From NCBI RefSeq assembly GCF_029227915.1, contig NC_079881.1:4340001-4404000 (forward strand): 64,000 nt of DNA, read 5' to 3'. Positions 33,020-44,440 of this stretch are shown here, one piece after another (the stretch's first letter is position 1; every line of letters begins with the position of its first letter). A model generated the notes under the pieces. That model did no database searches and was not told the DNA's origin. It worked only from the letters and a program-made list of their open reading frames with translations. Source of the stretch: Hydractinia symbiolongicarpus. Taxonomy: Eukaryota > Cnidaria > Hydrozoa > Anthoathecata > Hydractiniidae. A program made the translations under genes and the position numbers.

Positions 33020-33865
33020 CTAGGACGATAATTCTAGGCTCTATGCACACTAATAATATAAAAGCAGCTATCTCAAAGACATCACAAATGCAAAACTCTG
33101 GACTTCATTGGCGATAGATTTGTGATGTAACCAACAATGTTGTTATCTCTAATAAATTGAAGCCTTGTGTTTACAATGAAGAATCATCTGAAATGACAAA
33201 TTTCAAAATGATTGCATCATCGTAAAAAAGATACAAAACCATTTGCAACACTGGTACAAACTGTAAAGATACAATAATATAGAATAAAAAAATAGAATCA
33301 AAGTCTGCAGAAGAAACTTCAAAAATGCACCTAATTTAGCTAGCTATAAGATCCTTAAATGATGCAATCCAGATGTTTTAACCTTCAAAATGATATGTAA
33401 TCAAAGTAAAACCATAGTTGAAAGACTAAGATAAGGACTAAATACATACACCCCACGGAAAGATTATTACGATTAGTCAGATTTACGATGGTCATGTTTT
33501 GCCTCTAATTTTTTTCAGAACTGCAAAAATGAAAAGTTTTCTATTATGAACTGCTACAAAACTTTTTAATGTTTTAAAATATGATTATGTGCACGTCTCT
33601 ATATGACATCTAAATCAATTTAAAATTATGTTACCCTGACAATAACTTAAAGGGTATAAGAGTTATATCAAATTAAAATACTGCTTTTAATTGTGCTGCC
33701 ATACTAAAAAGAAAAAACCTTTTCACAACTTCGGTTTAAATAAAAACACAAGTGACATTTTGTGTCATAAATTCTGCTTTTGATTTCATTCTCAACAACA
33801 AAAAATAGGAGAAAGAAAACAAGTCACGCCTGGGTATTTTAAACTTTTTTTTCTAATAAACGATA
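33020..33865. other. Intergenic DNA, no gene seen
   Basis: AT-rich, no ORF or strong repeat. Confidence 0.4.
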
Positions 33866-34240
33866 AACAACAAGAAGCCCTGCGGCTTAAAGATATCCGC
33901 CATTAGCAATAATCTGAAAAAAGATATAATACATTATCTTTCACCAATAATATCCAGTCTCAATTCCTCTTTAAATTAAAATTCATTGATAATTAATTAG
34001 TTCTGCTGAATATAGCTTTATTCTACGTGCTTACAAAATTGTAGTACAGAAGGAAATGACGTAATTATATAACATCAAAGATGGTGCATTATAAGACGAT
34101 CTTCATTATGCTACACTGCACGAGCTTTAACTTTCGATTATAAACTTTATAATAAAGTAATGTTCATTGGATAATAAAACAATTTCTGGCACTGTTAGGA
34201 TTCTTATTGGCTTAAAACTCATTTTAGCCTCGTTCTCAAA
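33866..34240. repeat. Dispersed repeat, copy 2
   Basis: Starts AACAAGAAGCCCTGCGGCTT and AAAGATATCCGCCATTAGC. The part from about 33,980 is more than 80% alike by eye to 40,900-41,150, including GCTGAATATAGCTTTA, GACGATCTTCATTATGCTAC and CACTGTTAGGATTC. Confidence 0.7.
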
Positions 34241-34249
34241 AAACTGTCA

Positions 34250-34927
34250 AAACGAGGATTAAAAGGTAGACACCTCCAATTACGAAATTTTCTTTGCACC
34301 CATGGTGTCCGCTAATTACAAAGACTACTGTATTATTAAACCACAAACTTTAGCATCAACTAATACATTTAATCTTTTGATAATTTTTATGCAAACTCGG
34401 AGTCATTTTTTTCTTCGGTTACAATCGTGTATAAAAATCTAGTAAAAAATACGAGAGTATAAAGCCACAATGCCACTAGTAACACTTTTCACGTGGGTGC
34501 AATAACATTTTCTGCAAGATTTTAGCAACAAAACTTATTAGTGGTGCTCTGTTTTCAATTTTTTTTTTGTGTTCTGCAGCAAAAAACCCTATTTACCGCT
34601 GTTTACAGGATATTGCTCTCCCCTTTTTCCGTTCGGTGTGCGTACAATCTAGACAAAAAGTCGAGAGGGAGTCAAAATCCGGGAGTGAGGTGCAACAGGC
34701 GTACTCCTTGGCTTTCTCAGTAAACTGATATTTTTTGTAAGTTTAAGTAAGTTTAAGTAAGTTTGTACGTACCTTATGGGTCCCTTATCAACAAGTTCTT
34801 TACAGTATTAATTTTGACCTGCTCACGAACTAAAAGACTGTTGTTGTTTTCATCCTCACAGGGTCAATCAACGGTAGCTTATTTAAAAAATGATCTTCTA
34901 ACAAACAGATCAAAAATTTTGGTAATA
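34250..34927. other. Intergenic DNA, no gene seen
   Basis: Contains a short GTTTAAGTAA triplication near 34,740-34,763; otherwise featureless. Confidence 0.4.
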
Positions 34928-36405
34928 TTAAGTAATTTTACAGGCAAATGCCATATATGCAGATTTCTTTATATATCCAAGATGTTTGCTGTTTTTTGCG
35001 GTAACCAATTCCCCAACATTCACAATGATTCCCAATATCACCAAAACAATACCAAGACAAACTAAAATTAGGAAGAAACCATTTTCCTCTGAAATTTTTG
35101 TGATATTATAAATAGATGCGTATGTGTCATGTAACTTTGGGTCATCGTTCTGAAGGTACGCAGGTCCCGAAACACCAATTTTCTCAATGTCGTTTTGAAG
35201 ACGATAACGTTTCTTCATGATGGCCACACCAACAGTTGATGATATAGCTTCAGTAAGTTAAATAAATAAATTTAAAAGAGTAACGCAAGAAAGGATTTAT
35301 TTTACACGTGGTATTTTATAGGATGTTGAATTTAAAGACGCAGTAACTCTTTCATAACCCTACAACTTAGAATTTACTTGTTCTTGAAGCAAAAGATATT
35401 AAATTAAACTCGTAGCGTGGAAAGCGTTCAGATCATAACATAATTCATATTATAAAGACTTTATATTCTTACGCTTTAGACTTAAAATGCTATATTAAAA
35501 AGAACGTTTTTATTAAGACAAACCACTTTACCTAACTATACTGCTTTTTTGTAAAAAAAGGATATGAACAACAATACATTCCACAACAATACATCCCACC
35601 TTTCTCAAACTTTAGCTTCTTTCTTATCTCCCTCAACATAAAAAACAGAGTGTTTCATACCTGCAACCACAGCACCAGAAACCGTAATGACCACAATCCA
35701 TTGCTTTTTAGAAAAATTTAAACAAGGAATTTTTGCGAATGAAGCCATCAATGCTAAACCGGCAAATGCTGCAGCCACAATGGTACAAGCTTTAACATTA
35801 TGCAAACCTATAACAAAGCAAAAGTTTCTTTTAAAAACAAAAAAATACCGATACAAGACTCTATGTTTGCGACAAATATGAAACATGATGTGTCACAAAT
35901 CAAAAATAATACCATCAAGGAGATGGTCAACTTTCTTTACTTGTCGAGACAGTGTTGGTAGTACTGCAGCAACAGGTAGGTGCAGCTGTAACTTGTATCG
36001 TTGCCATATATAACGCAAATATGATGTGTTGTGACAATTCAGCACTGTTTTAGCCTGCATTTCAATTTGATGATTATTAATTTTGAGAATGCCTCCCTCA
36101 ATAGCGTCGTTCTTTAATTTTACGCTGAGGCAAATTTGGTTCAAGCCAGAACTGATTTCTGCAATAACAGTCATGGATTTTAATATGGCTACATATCTCG
36201 TTTTACCAAAAAGATATCTTAGATTGATTAATTTTAACACCTCTTTTGTAACTGATTTCTCTCCCAATATTTCGTACATGTCTGTAACATCAATAGAGAT
36301 TGTTGTTACAACCCATTTGTTAGTAGCCAATCCAGTAGTGTATGCAATTATTGCAAGCGACAAACACACCAGACCAATAACGGAAAAAACTTTGAACATA
36401 TTCAT
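34928..36405 (-). CDS. Four-pass membrane protein, claudin/PMP22-like, paralogue 2 (three exons)
   Basis: Spliced from 35,913-36,405, 35,661-35,807 and 34,928-35,247 (minus strand), 319 residues. Introns are GT-AG, both phase 1, and exon 2 is again 147 nt, matching paralogue 1 at 24.8-26.0 kb. Shared landmarks are VIGLVCLSLA in segment 1, the ATNKWVVT boundary, QICLSVKLK in the loop, FSKKQWIVVITVSGA in segment 3 and LVCLGIVLVILGI in segment 4. The extracellular loop is longer than in paralogue 1. The last about 10 codons (after KHLGYI) extend past the paralogue's stop and may read into 3' sequence. Probably a membrane or junction protein; exact family uncertain. Confidence 0.68.
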
Positions 36406-36429
36406 CTCGCTTTTTAATATGTGTTAACA

Positions 36430-37400
36430 GAAAGAGAAATTGGGATTTTCACTTTAAATGGCTGCAAGTAAGAAGGTAAAAAAAAGTTTATCAAATTATT
36501 TTTTTTCCGTTTATATATTTGCTTATATTTTGGAGTGGAACAAAACAATAAGACTAATAAAACGAATAAAGTTAATTAATAAAAACTTACTCCACCTAAA
36601 ACTTTTCTTTATCGAACTTTACACAGTTTGTTTCACTTCCGACATTACATATGCGAATGATAATATGGCCGCAAATATTCATTATATGGCTATTACAAAT
36701 GTCCATTATATGGCTGTTACATGTCATTTTTGAGATTATGGTAATTGCAATATATTTTAAAGACAAACGAAGACAAAGGAAACCGGAAAGGACAAATCAC
36801 TACTTTAGAAGACATAAAAGTTATACGCATTCAACTGTTTCAAAAGGTTATTCCAAACGCAAACAATGATTACATACTTTTATTAGATAGTGCACGATTA
36901 TTCCCTTAACATTGCTTGTGTGAACCGCAATAAAACTATTAGAAGTCCTGTCTGTCATTCCAAAATTGCATTTGGTTCCGCCGTAATTTATGGTGCCAAA
37001 AAGTGTTTGTCCACATGTAAATTGACCTCGATTACACAAATTCTAAATATGGATATGGTATTACGATAAAATTGAAATGCCTTTTCTGATGTGCGAAGTG
37101 TTAGGCTGCATCTGTAACGCCATTTTAATTTCTAGCTAGCATTTCTAGCAGACGTGTTTGTTAATACATTTTCAGAAAAAATTTTACTGACTTGCTGTTA
37201 AATTTACGATTGTCAGCAGTAACACTTTTACCATTGTTAGAGATGTCTAACTATGCCTTTTATGCTTTTTATATCGAGAGATATTAAAATAATAGAAAGC
37301 CTGGGCTGTACCGCAAAATATCGCCTAAGGTCTATATACTGGCCGAGCATGCGATGTTGGTGCAATTACTGAGAGCTAAAAAAGATATATTGAATGAGAA
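36430..37400. other. Intergenic DNA, no gene seen
   Basis: Contains a short tandem of ATTATATGGC-type units (36,655-36,720) and AT-rich sequence upstream of paralogue 2. Confidence 0.4.
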
Positions 37401-37403
37401 TGA

Positions 37404-37560
37404 TCCCATTTTTATTTTTGATTTCTTAATAAAGTGGTTACCAAATAAGACCAAATCACAAACAAGAAAACGAACAACTTGTTGATTTGTTATCGAGATT
37501 CTGCTCAGATAAAAAATATTTTTAGTCAAAAAAAGCATATAGCTATCCTACTAAACTATT
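37404..37560 (+). repeat. Direct-repeat cluster, left part
   Basis: Two overlapping families. A 47-bp piece containing ATTTCTTAATAAAGTGGTTA (about 37,404-37,450) recurs at about 37,597-37,645. A 130-bp piece containing AAAACGAACAACTTGTTGAT (about 37,443-37,560) recurs at about 38,457-38,595. Confidence 0.75.
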
Positions 37561-37984
37561 TTTGGGAAAAGTCTAGCTAGTTAACCTATTTTATTTGAGC
37601 ATTCCATTTTTATTTTTGATTTCTTAATAAAGTGGTTACCAAATAAAAGCTTGGTAAAAAAAAACGAAAAGGTTAATTTAGGCATAGATATACTTTTTCA
37701 GAATCATTTTATGAAAATAAAAAATAAAATAACATATATGGAAAGCCATAGTTATTGGCTGTTTTCTCTTAGACCGATCAGAAGATGTCTGACCAAAGCC
37801 TGATATTTGTTCCGAAACTGGGCTCCGTTGGACAAGTGCTTTTCCCGGTTGTGAAAGAGCTTAACAATGGCGGCCGGTTGGTACACGAGTTTCGGTTGTG
37901 CATCATTCGCTGACATTTTGTTGCAGGGCGGGACGTATGTCACAAGGAGGTAGTATCCTGTCCTGTTGTTTACTACATTTGCTT

Positions 37985-38066
37985 CGGAGATAGAATCGAT
38001 CGATAGCGCAACCGGTAGAGCAATCGCCTGGCAAGCAGGAAGTCGTAGGCTCAAGTCCCATTTCAT
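37985..38066 (+). repeat. tRNA-like sequence, probable SINE head
   Basis: GATAGCGCAACCGGTAGAGC resembles a pol III A box and GGCTCAAGTCCC a B box at tRNA-like spacing, with a short CCT/AGG arm between. The acceptor stem does not pair, and the anticodon loop lacks the usual T before the anticodon, so it is not called a functional tRNA. Confidence 0.4.
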
Positions 38067-38456
38067 CCTTTCGTTGGAGGTTAATGTGGATGTTCAGTTA
38101 TAAATTTATAACTTTCTTATTAGCGATAATTAGTGGACACCCTAATTGGTGTACAGATTTTCTTCGCGCCAAATTGACCTTTCTATGTATACGCACTTTC
38201 ATTAGAAAAAAAAATTATAATTATTTAATATTTAACTCTTAAATAATTTTCTTTGTTTTCTGCGAATATGTTGATTTCTGCCATGTGAGATGAAATCTTT
38301 AGTATCGCCTGATGAAATAAAAAAATAGAGATTGCGCAGAGCCTGGATGCTTTGAGGGTATCTGCTGTAGTACGTTGTATGCTGAATTACGCTAGATTGA
38401 TTTTACTTTTTCTGCTGTCTCTTTACCCAACACTCATATAGCTAACTAGCTATACA

Positions 38457-38595
38457 GACAAATCACAAACAAGAAAACGAACAACTTGTTGATTCGTTAT
38501 CGAGATTCTGCTCAGATAAAAAATATTTTCCAGTCAAAAAAGCATATAGCTATCCTACTAAACTAATTTTAGGAAAAGTCTAGCTAGTTAAAAGC
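38457..38595 (+). repeat. Direct-repeat cluster, right copy
   Basis: About 95% identical by eye to 37,443-37,575, including ATCGAGATTCTGCTCAGATA and AAAGCATATAGCTATCCTAC. The two copies are 1 kb apart in the same orientation with the tRNA-like piece between them. Confidence 0.75.
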
Positions 38596-38599
38596 AGAA

Positions 38600-40364
38600 A
38601 TGTGCCTATGTAGCCCTGTCTACCTGCTTTTAGTAATATAAGATTGTAAGCATATTGAAATGTTATATATATAACATGTAATATCTTTTCCTTACTGTTT
38701 ATATGAAGTGGAATATGATTTTCAACTTATAATTCGTCTACGACAACTTATTCTACAATTATATTGCATACAATGAATGAATGTCGTTACTGGAAAAGTT
38801 GAATTGTTGTGGTTGTTTGTAGCTTTTAGAAAAACTGTTTGGAGAAATATGGTTATTACTATAGTGTAAACAAACTTTTGAGGTAAGAGCAACCATAATG
38901 GTTGCTGCGAAATGTCTTTCTGTGCTGTATAAAGTCCGTCGTTAATAGCTTTTGTTAATTATTGCCACAAATTCCTTGTATTAAACTGGATCAAAATAAC
39001 TATTACTAAAAACTGTATTGCTTTTTTTTCATTTATCGTAGATGACGCAGTTTCTGATGCCTCTTTATTATTCTCCAAATTAACTAAGTTCAATGCACAC
39101 TAAAGTTGTGTTCGCAAGACAATAATTTCCATTACTCTGAATCCAAAAGTTTATTGTCAATTCTTTACAAAGTTTTGCAAGGAAAATTACCAACTTTTAC
39201 TTGATGTGGGAACAAATTTCCAAAGTTTTTAAGGTACGTATACCTTATACGTTTTCGTGCAATGTTACATCAATTATTATCGAAAACCCCCTATTATGGA
39301 TTACTAAGATTATTTCAAACTGCTCTAATCTACAAGAGTGTGACTTCTAGCGAGGTGAGTACGAGTCATCATTTACAAAGACTTATTGTTAACGTATTAT
39401 TGATGAACCAATCATCATTAGTCGAATCCACAGATTCGCGACTTACTTGTGAGATATAATTTCTGTGTATGGCAAACAAATCGCGCAGAAAAAAAGACAG
39501 ACATAAATTCTGTAAACATGAGGCAATTAATACAAAAGGGTTTGACAAAAAAATAACGTGGTGGAAGTACAAAAACTAATTAAAAGCACATCTTAAATAT
39601 CTCCTGATATCTTCTTCTTAGGTGTTTGTCGAAAACATATGATCCTATACATCTTCTTCAGCGCTTCAACCTCTATACAAGAAAAAAACTTATGTATTGA
39701 CAGGTCCTTGCATCAAAATTTAAGTACAGTTCTCTTTTACGGGGTAAGAGCAAGGGGGTTGGCTAAAACCACCACTGAATCTTGTAACGCTTGTGTGAAT
39801 CTTTTTTTTTGTACATGACCAAAAGGGTCAACCGCTCAATACGTCGATACATTTGCCTATGCGTAGGCCAGGTCAACAGTGTTTAAAACTTGATAGTGGG
39901 ATTCTCTCATGCTATCGCACGAAGAAATGATCAACATCGGGCCCCAAAAAAGGTCCCATAATTCAGGGGAAATGGTCGAGCTGTAGCACGTTTCAGAGGT
40001 GTGGAGTAACCCAAATAAACTAAGTCCTAAGTTCGCTGTAAACATTAACAAGCGCAAAATGCGCGACTCTAACGCTTGTGGTGGCGAACTTTAAAATTAG
40101 CCATCTAGTTTCATTATAGCTGTTCATGATTTTATTACAGTTAACCTCAGTTTTATGTGAATGGTGCACGAGTACACCGTATTTTTAATATATTCTTAAT
40201 ACAGACAGATTCAGAAGCCCGAGTGTAATAAATAAAGAGCAGGAGAGTGAGGGAGTGCTAGAACAGATTTGTTTTAACATCTTTTTTTTGAAATTAAGCA
40301 GCATGTATTAAATAAAAATAATAATATTAATAATAGGAATAATAAGAATAATAATTTGAATATT
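38600..40364. other. Intergenic DNA, no gene seen
   Basis: AT-rich with short meaningless frames. A ATGCGTAGGCCAGGTCAACA piece near 39,857 resembles pieces at about 54,957 and 60,412, so a degraded repeat family is present. Confidence 0.4.
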
Positions 40365-41150
40365 AACAAGAAGCCCAGGGGCTTGAAGATTTCCGCCATT
40401 AGCCTAAAAGATTTTATAATTTGAAGTTGATCTTGAAAACGGAGAATTATGGGGTAAACAAACATTGAGTATTCTCAATTATTATTGTAAAGGGCCTGAT
40501 ACACTTGTACAATATCACTGAAATATAACTTATAATATCAATATAATTTCTTAAAATATGTTTAAAATAGAGTTATAATTTCTTATAACTTCTTATAATA
40601 TAGCTATAATATGTATAATTTCAACACCTGACATGTGCGTCATAACCTCATAATTTGCTGCATGGCTATAATATTTGAATAAAATCCAACGAGTTTGATT
40701 TTAATAATATTGTTGATGATCTGGTTTCGAATGCCTTTTGTTTGTGTGTCAATAGATCTATTATCTGCTAGCATTGTTGTGGCAACGATTTTATGAAACT
40801 AGTCGTTAGCCCGTGGAAAAATCCACGGGTTTGCCAGTCGCAGCTAAGCTACCATTTTGCGTGACAGACAGACGGACAGACAACTCAATAAATAAAAATA
40901 AAATTCATGAATAATTAATTAGTTCAGCTGAATATAGCTTTAGTTTACGTGCTTGAAAAATTGTACAGAAAGAAATGACGTAACATCAAAGATGGCGCAT
41001 TATAAGACGATCTTCATTATGCTACACTGCACGAGCTTTAACTTTCGATAGCATATAAACTTTAAAATAAAGTTGTTCATTGGAAAATAATACAATCTGT
41101 TGCACTGTTAGGATTCCTATTGGCTTAAAATTCATTCTAGCCTCGTTCTC
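40365..41150. repeat. Dispersed repeat, copy 3, with a Helitron end inside
   Basis: Left end AACAAGAAGCCCAGGGGCTT then GAAGATTTCCGCCATTAGC. The 40,900-41,150 part matches 33,980-34,240. Between them at 40,799-40,883 lies a minus-strand Helitron 3' end. Confidence 0.6.
40799..40883 (-). mobile_element. Helitron 3' end fragment
   Basis: On the minus strand: CACGCAAAATGGTAGCTTAG, then the hairpin CCCGTGGATTTTTCCACGGG, the spacer CTAACGA and terminal CTAG followed by T. The 5' TATTATAATAC start is absent. Confidence 0.6.
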
Positions 41151-41206
41151 AGAAAAAATATTTAGCCTGGATAAGTTTTAGGCGGCCAGCCTAGCTGCGT
41201 TGTCTC

Positions 41207-41580
<374 letters not shown>

Positions 41581-41629
41581 CTCAGGCGATTTTAAAAATT
41601 CCGCCTTCGCTGACGGAAATCAATAAATA

Positions 41630-42010
41630 GGTATGTTTAATAGAAAGGAGGAGAGTGGGAGAGCGAAATTGTATTCACATAGTTTTTATTCACATTTAAG
41701 AAAGAAAAACTTAATCTATGAATAACATTCATTCCATCGACACAAGATCTGGTTTAAACGTGGTAGATTCTCTTTTCATTTGTTTCTGTTTTTTCTCAAT
41801 TCTGTTGTTCTCAAACAAGGTAAAGATTTTCTAGGAGATACTTATGCTTAATGTTGCCATATCATGTTAAATACAAATATTGAATTTTTTTCTTCAGCGC
41901 ACTTACGTAGCTACTTAAAAAAAAAGCTACTTAAAAGCCTGTGAGAACCAAGCCTAACGGTTTTTTAACAGCTGCTTGTAATCATTTAGTAAGTAAAACG
42001 ACATCAACAC
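41630..42010. other. Intergenic and upstream region of the receptor gene
   Basis: No gene. A TATAAAG motif at about 42,013, 45 bp before the receptor ATG, could be its TATA box. Confidence 0.35.
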
Positions 42011-42057
42011 ATTATAAAGAGCGGGATAAATTTTCGGAATATATGTAACTTCTCGCG

Positions 42058-43053
42058 ATGCAACCTTCAATATTATTAACTGCTGTTGGAACGGGCCTGT
42101 TGATGGTGTATCTTTTATGCTGGTGCTTTGTTATGCCTTTTACATTAGACTATAGCCACGATAATCATCATTATTTTATCACTACGGCAGAAGTAATATT
42201 TCTTCTTTTGTCAACCTTTGGTTCAATCTTCCTAATATCATCATTCTTCCTGCGTTCAAACATATCAGACCCAAATTTATACCTATTCGTGGTCATGGCG
42301 ATAAGTGATTTGCAAGTGTCATGGTTAATGGGGACCGTTGGTACCTTTTATAGATACACGTCGTGGAATGATCAACTTGCCCATACAAGTTTGCGTAGGT
42401 TCTTTACATATACAGTGAAAATGCTTCGACTTATCTCAATTGGAAGTTTCACAGCCTACACGTTTTGTACAGCTTATCAATTAACGTTTCGACAGCCGAT
42501 CATTAGCAAACTCATTAAAGTATTGACATTTATTTTACTGGTCATAATTTCTAACATATATGGTGGCGTTGGGTTATATTTATTTGAGAAAGACTTCGTT
42601 AAAGACAAAGGATTTTATGACGCCAGCATAAGCATGTTTGCACCAATGCTTGTTATGGTCATTTCCATGATCGTAGTCTCTTACTGGAGTACAAAAGAAA
42701 ACAGATTAAACATTGTGTCAATTAATTTTAACGTTGTTTATGCTGTATTTACAATTTATGCATCGTTCCTTAGCGTTACTTTTACAGAATTACTATATAG
42801 AAAATATAACGTGCCAGACGAATTTTCGATAATGAGAATTTTGGTCAATAGAATATGTTGGACATTCTTTCTAACAAAACCTCTGATGTTTCCCCTTTTT
42901 GACATGAACTTCCGCAAAGTGTATCTAAAAATGCTTCATAAGATTTGTTGCGGAAACTGCAGAGCATCAAGTACTACCAATCGTGAGGACAGCTTAGATG
43001 AGGACACAAATATGGAACAGCAAGAAACCGTTACATTATCTTTGTTATCGTAA
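42058..43053 (+). CDS. Intronless seven-pass receptor, rhodopsin-like GPCR
   Basis: 331 residues. After a hydrophobic N-terminal stretch (signal peptide or extra segment, residues 5-28), seven hydrophobic segments follow at about 42-66, 75-98, 118-142, 154-176, 195-216, 230-254 and 265-292. Segment 2 holds VVMAISDL, like the rhodopsin-family LAxxD, and segment 7 ends TKPLMFPLFDMNFRKVYLKM, resembling the NPxxY/helix 8 region with the Asn replaced. A DRY motif after segment 3 is not evident (TAYQLTF). The C terminus has Cys residues (KICCGNC) suitable for palmitoylation. Single-exon orphan receptors of this type are numerous in cnidarians. Ligand unknown. Confidence 0.72.
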   Translation: MQPSILLTAVGTGLLMVYLLCWCFVMPFTLDYSHDNHHYFITTAEVIFLLLSTFGSIFLISSFFLRSNISDPNLYLFVVMAISDLQVSWLMGTVGTFYRYTSWNDQLAHTSLRRFFTYTVKMLRLISIGSFTAYTFCTAYQLTFRQPIISKLIKVLTFILLVIISNIYGGVGLYLFEKDFVKDKGFYDASISMFAPMLVMVISMIVVSYWSTKENRLNIVSINFNVVYAVFTIYASFLSVTFTELLYRKYNVPDEFSIMRILVNRICWTFFLTKPLMFPLFDMNFRKVYLKMLHKICCGNCRASSTTNREDSLDEDTNMEQQETVTLSLLS

Positions 43054-43067
43054 CTGTTAAACTCAAC

Positions 43068-43147
43068 CTCGATCCCAGGGCTCTTTTTTCTCCTTTTGAT
43101 ATAAGGACGGCCTTTCAAAAAGAGAAAAAAAGAGCCCTGGGATCGAG
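43068..43147. repeat. Foldback element with 30-bp inverted arms
   Basis: The left arm starting CTCGATCCCAGGGCTC (43,068-43,097) pairs with the right arm ending GAGCCCTGGGATCGAG (43,117-43,147), with a 19-nt centre. It sits 15 bp after the receptor stop codon and would be part of its 3' UTR. Confidence 0.8.
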
Positions 43148-43149
43148 AT

Positions 43150-44109
43150 TGTATTAAACTTTCATTTTATGGAAAGTGGGAAATGAAGAGACTTTTAAAT
43201 AATTACGATATGTAAAAGATTTCTTTTCGGGTAGACTAGCTCGACATACTCAAGAGCAATTTTTTGAATCGCACTTGACCGATATATTTTGTTACAATGT
43301 CTCCTCTACAGGTTGGATAGCTTTTGTTATTTATATTTTTGATCCTTAAGACGTTATTAAACACTTTTATTAGGGAATGCACATTTCATTTACTTGTTTT
43401 GACTCCTTTAATGTGCTCTTAATGACTCCCTAAAGGAGGTCCTCATAGACACCGTACAAAAAACCTCTTTAAGTTTCATTATGTAAGGTTTTATCATGTT
43501 TTTGTGCCCCTAAATGAGAAAAAGTTTTCATATTTTGGCCACTTTTTAGCTAGACCGCCATACAAATCTATTTTACATAAATATTGTTCTCAGTTAATGT
43601 CAAGTGTTCATGCGCCCCTTTGAAAGTACACCTCCATAACTAAAAATTTGGGATATCAAGCAGCAATAGAAATAAAGGAATTAGCGACATTTCTAAAACA
43701 TAAGGTAGATTGTGACTTCATATAGTGCTGCTATACGGAGTTTGGTTTAGCTATCCGGAGTCTGCCAACGAAAGTTCTTAAAGTGGAGATATTGCAATAT
43801 ATTACTGCTTAAAACTATTTCCGAAAAAAAATAAAAAATAATCACCATAAAGAACAAGTTAAAAAGACAAGCACGTCATTTTCCTATTTTTTATCCATCG
43901 TAAACCTACGAGGTCTATTGTAGTTATACGGAGTGTGGGAACATTTTTTTTTTTTTTTTATTATTATATATATTTCGCCAGTATAAACGTATGCATATAT
44001 ATAAATTACAATGCTAGTTAGAATATAATAACGGCAGGAGCAAGTAGAAGACACAACGTGTCTTATCATTAGTTTGATTGCAAAAAAAGGATTATGGTAT
44101 ACAGATTGT
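43150..44109. other. Intergenic DNA, no gene seen
   Basis: AT-rich; scattered single TATACGGAGT motifs appear (43,735; 43,925) before the array that follows. Confidence 0.4.
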
Positions 44110-44440
44110 GAGTTACCGAGAGTATGTTATGCAGAATTCGCTATGAGGAGTATGCAGAATTTTCTATAAGTAGTATGCCATACGGAGTATGCTATACGGA
44201 CTATGCCATACAGTGTATTCTATACGGAGTATGCCATACGGACTGTGACATGATTCATATACGAAGTATGCTATACGGAGTGTGACATGCTTACTATACT
44301 GAGTGTGACAGGCTTAGTATATGGAATGTGAGATGCTTAGTATACGGAGTGTGACATGCTTAGTATACGGAGTATGACATGCTTAATATACGAAGTATGC
44401 TATACAGAGTGTGACAGGCTTAGTATACGGAGTGTGACAT
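44110..44440 (+). repeat. Minisatellite of 23-bp TATACGGAGTGTGACATGCTTAG units
   Basis: About 12 imperfect copies; the best are 23 bp long and begin TATACGGAGTGTGACATG. Stray copies of TATACGGAG also occur at 43,735, 43,925 and 44,910-44,990, the last with inverted TCCGTATA. Confidence 0.8.

Noticed and set aside
37752-38066. 104-codon minus-strand ORF
   Set aside because: Overlaps the tRNA-like SINE head and has no domain.
37985-38066. Functional tRNA gene
   Set aside because: No pairing acceptor stem and an abnormal anticodon loop; kept only as a tRNA-like SINE piece.
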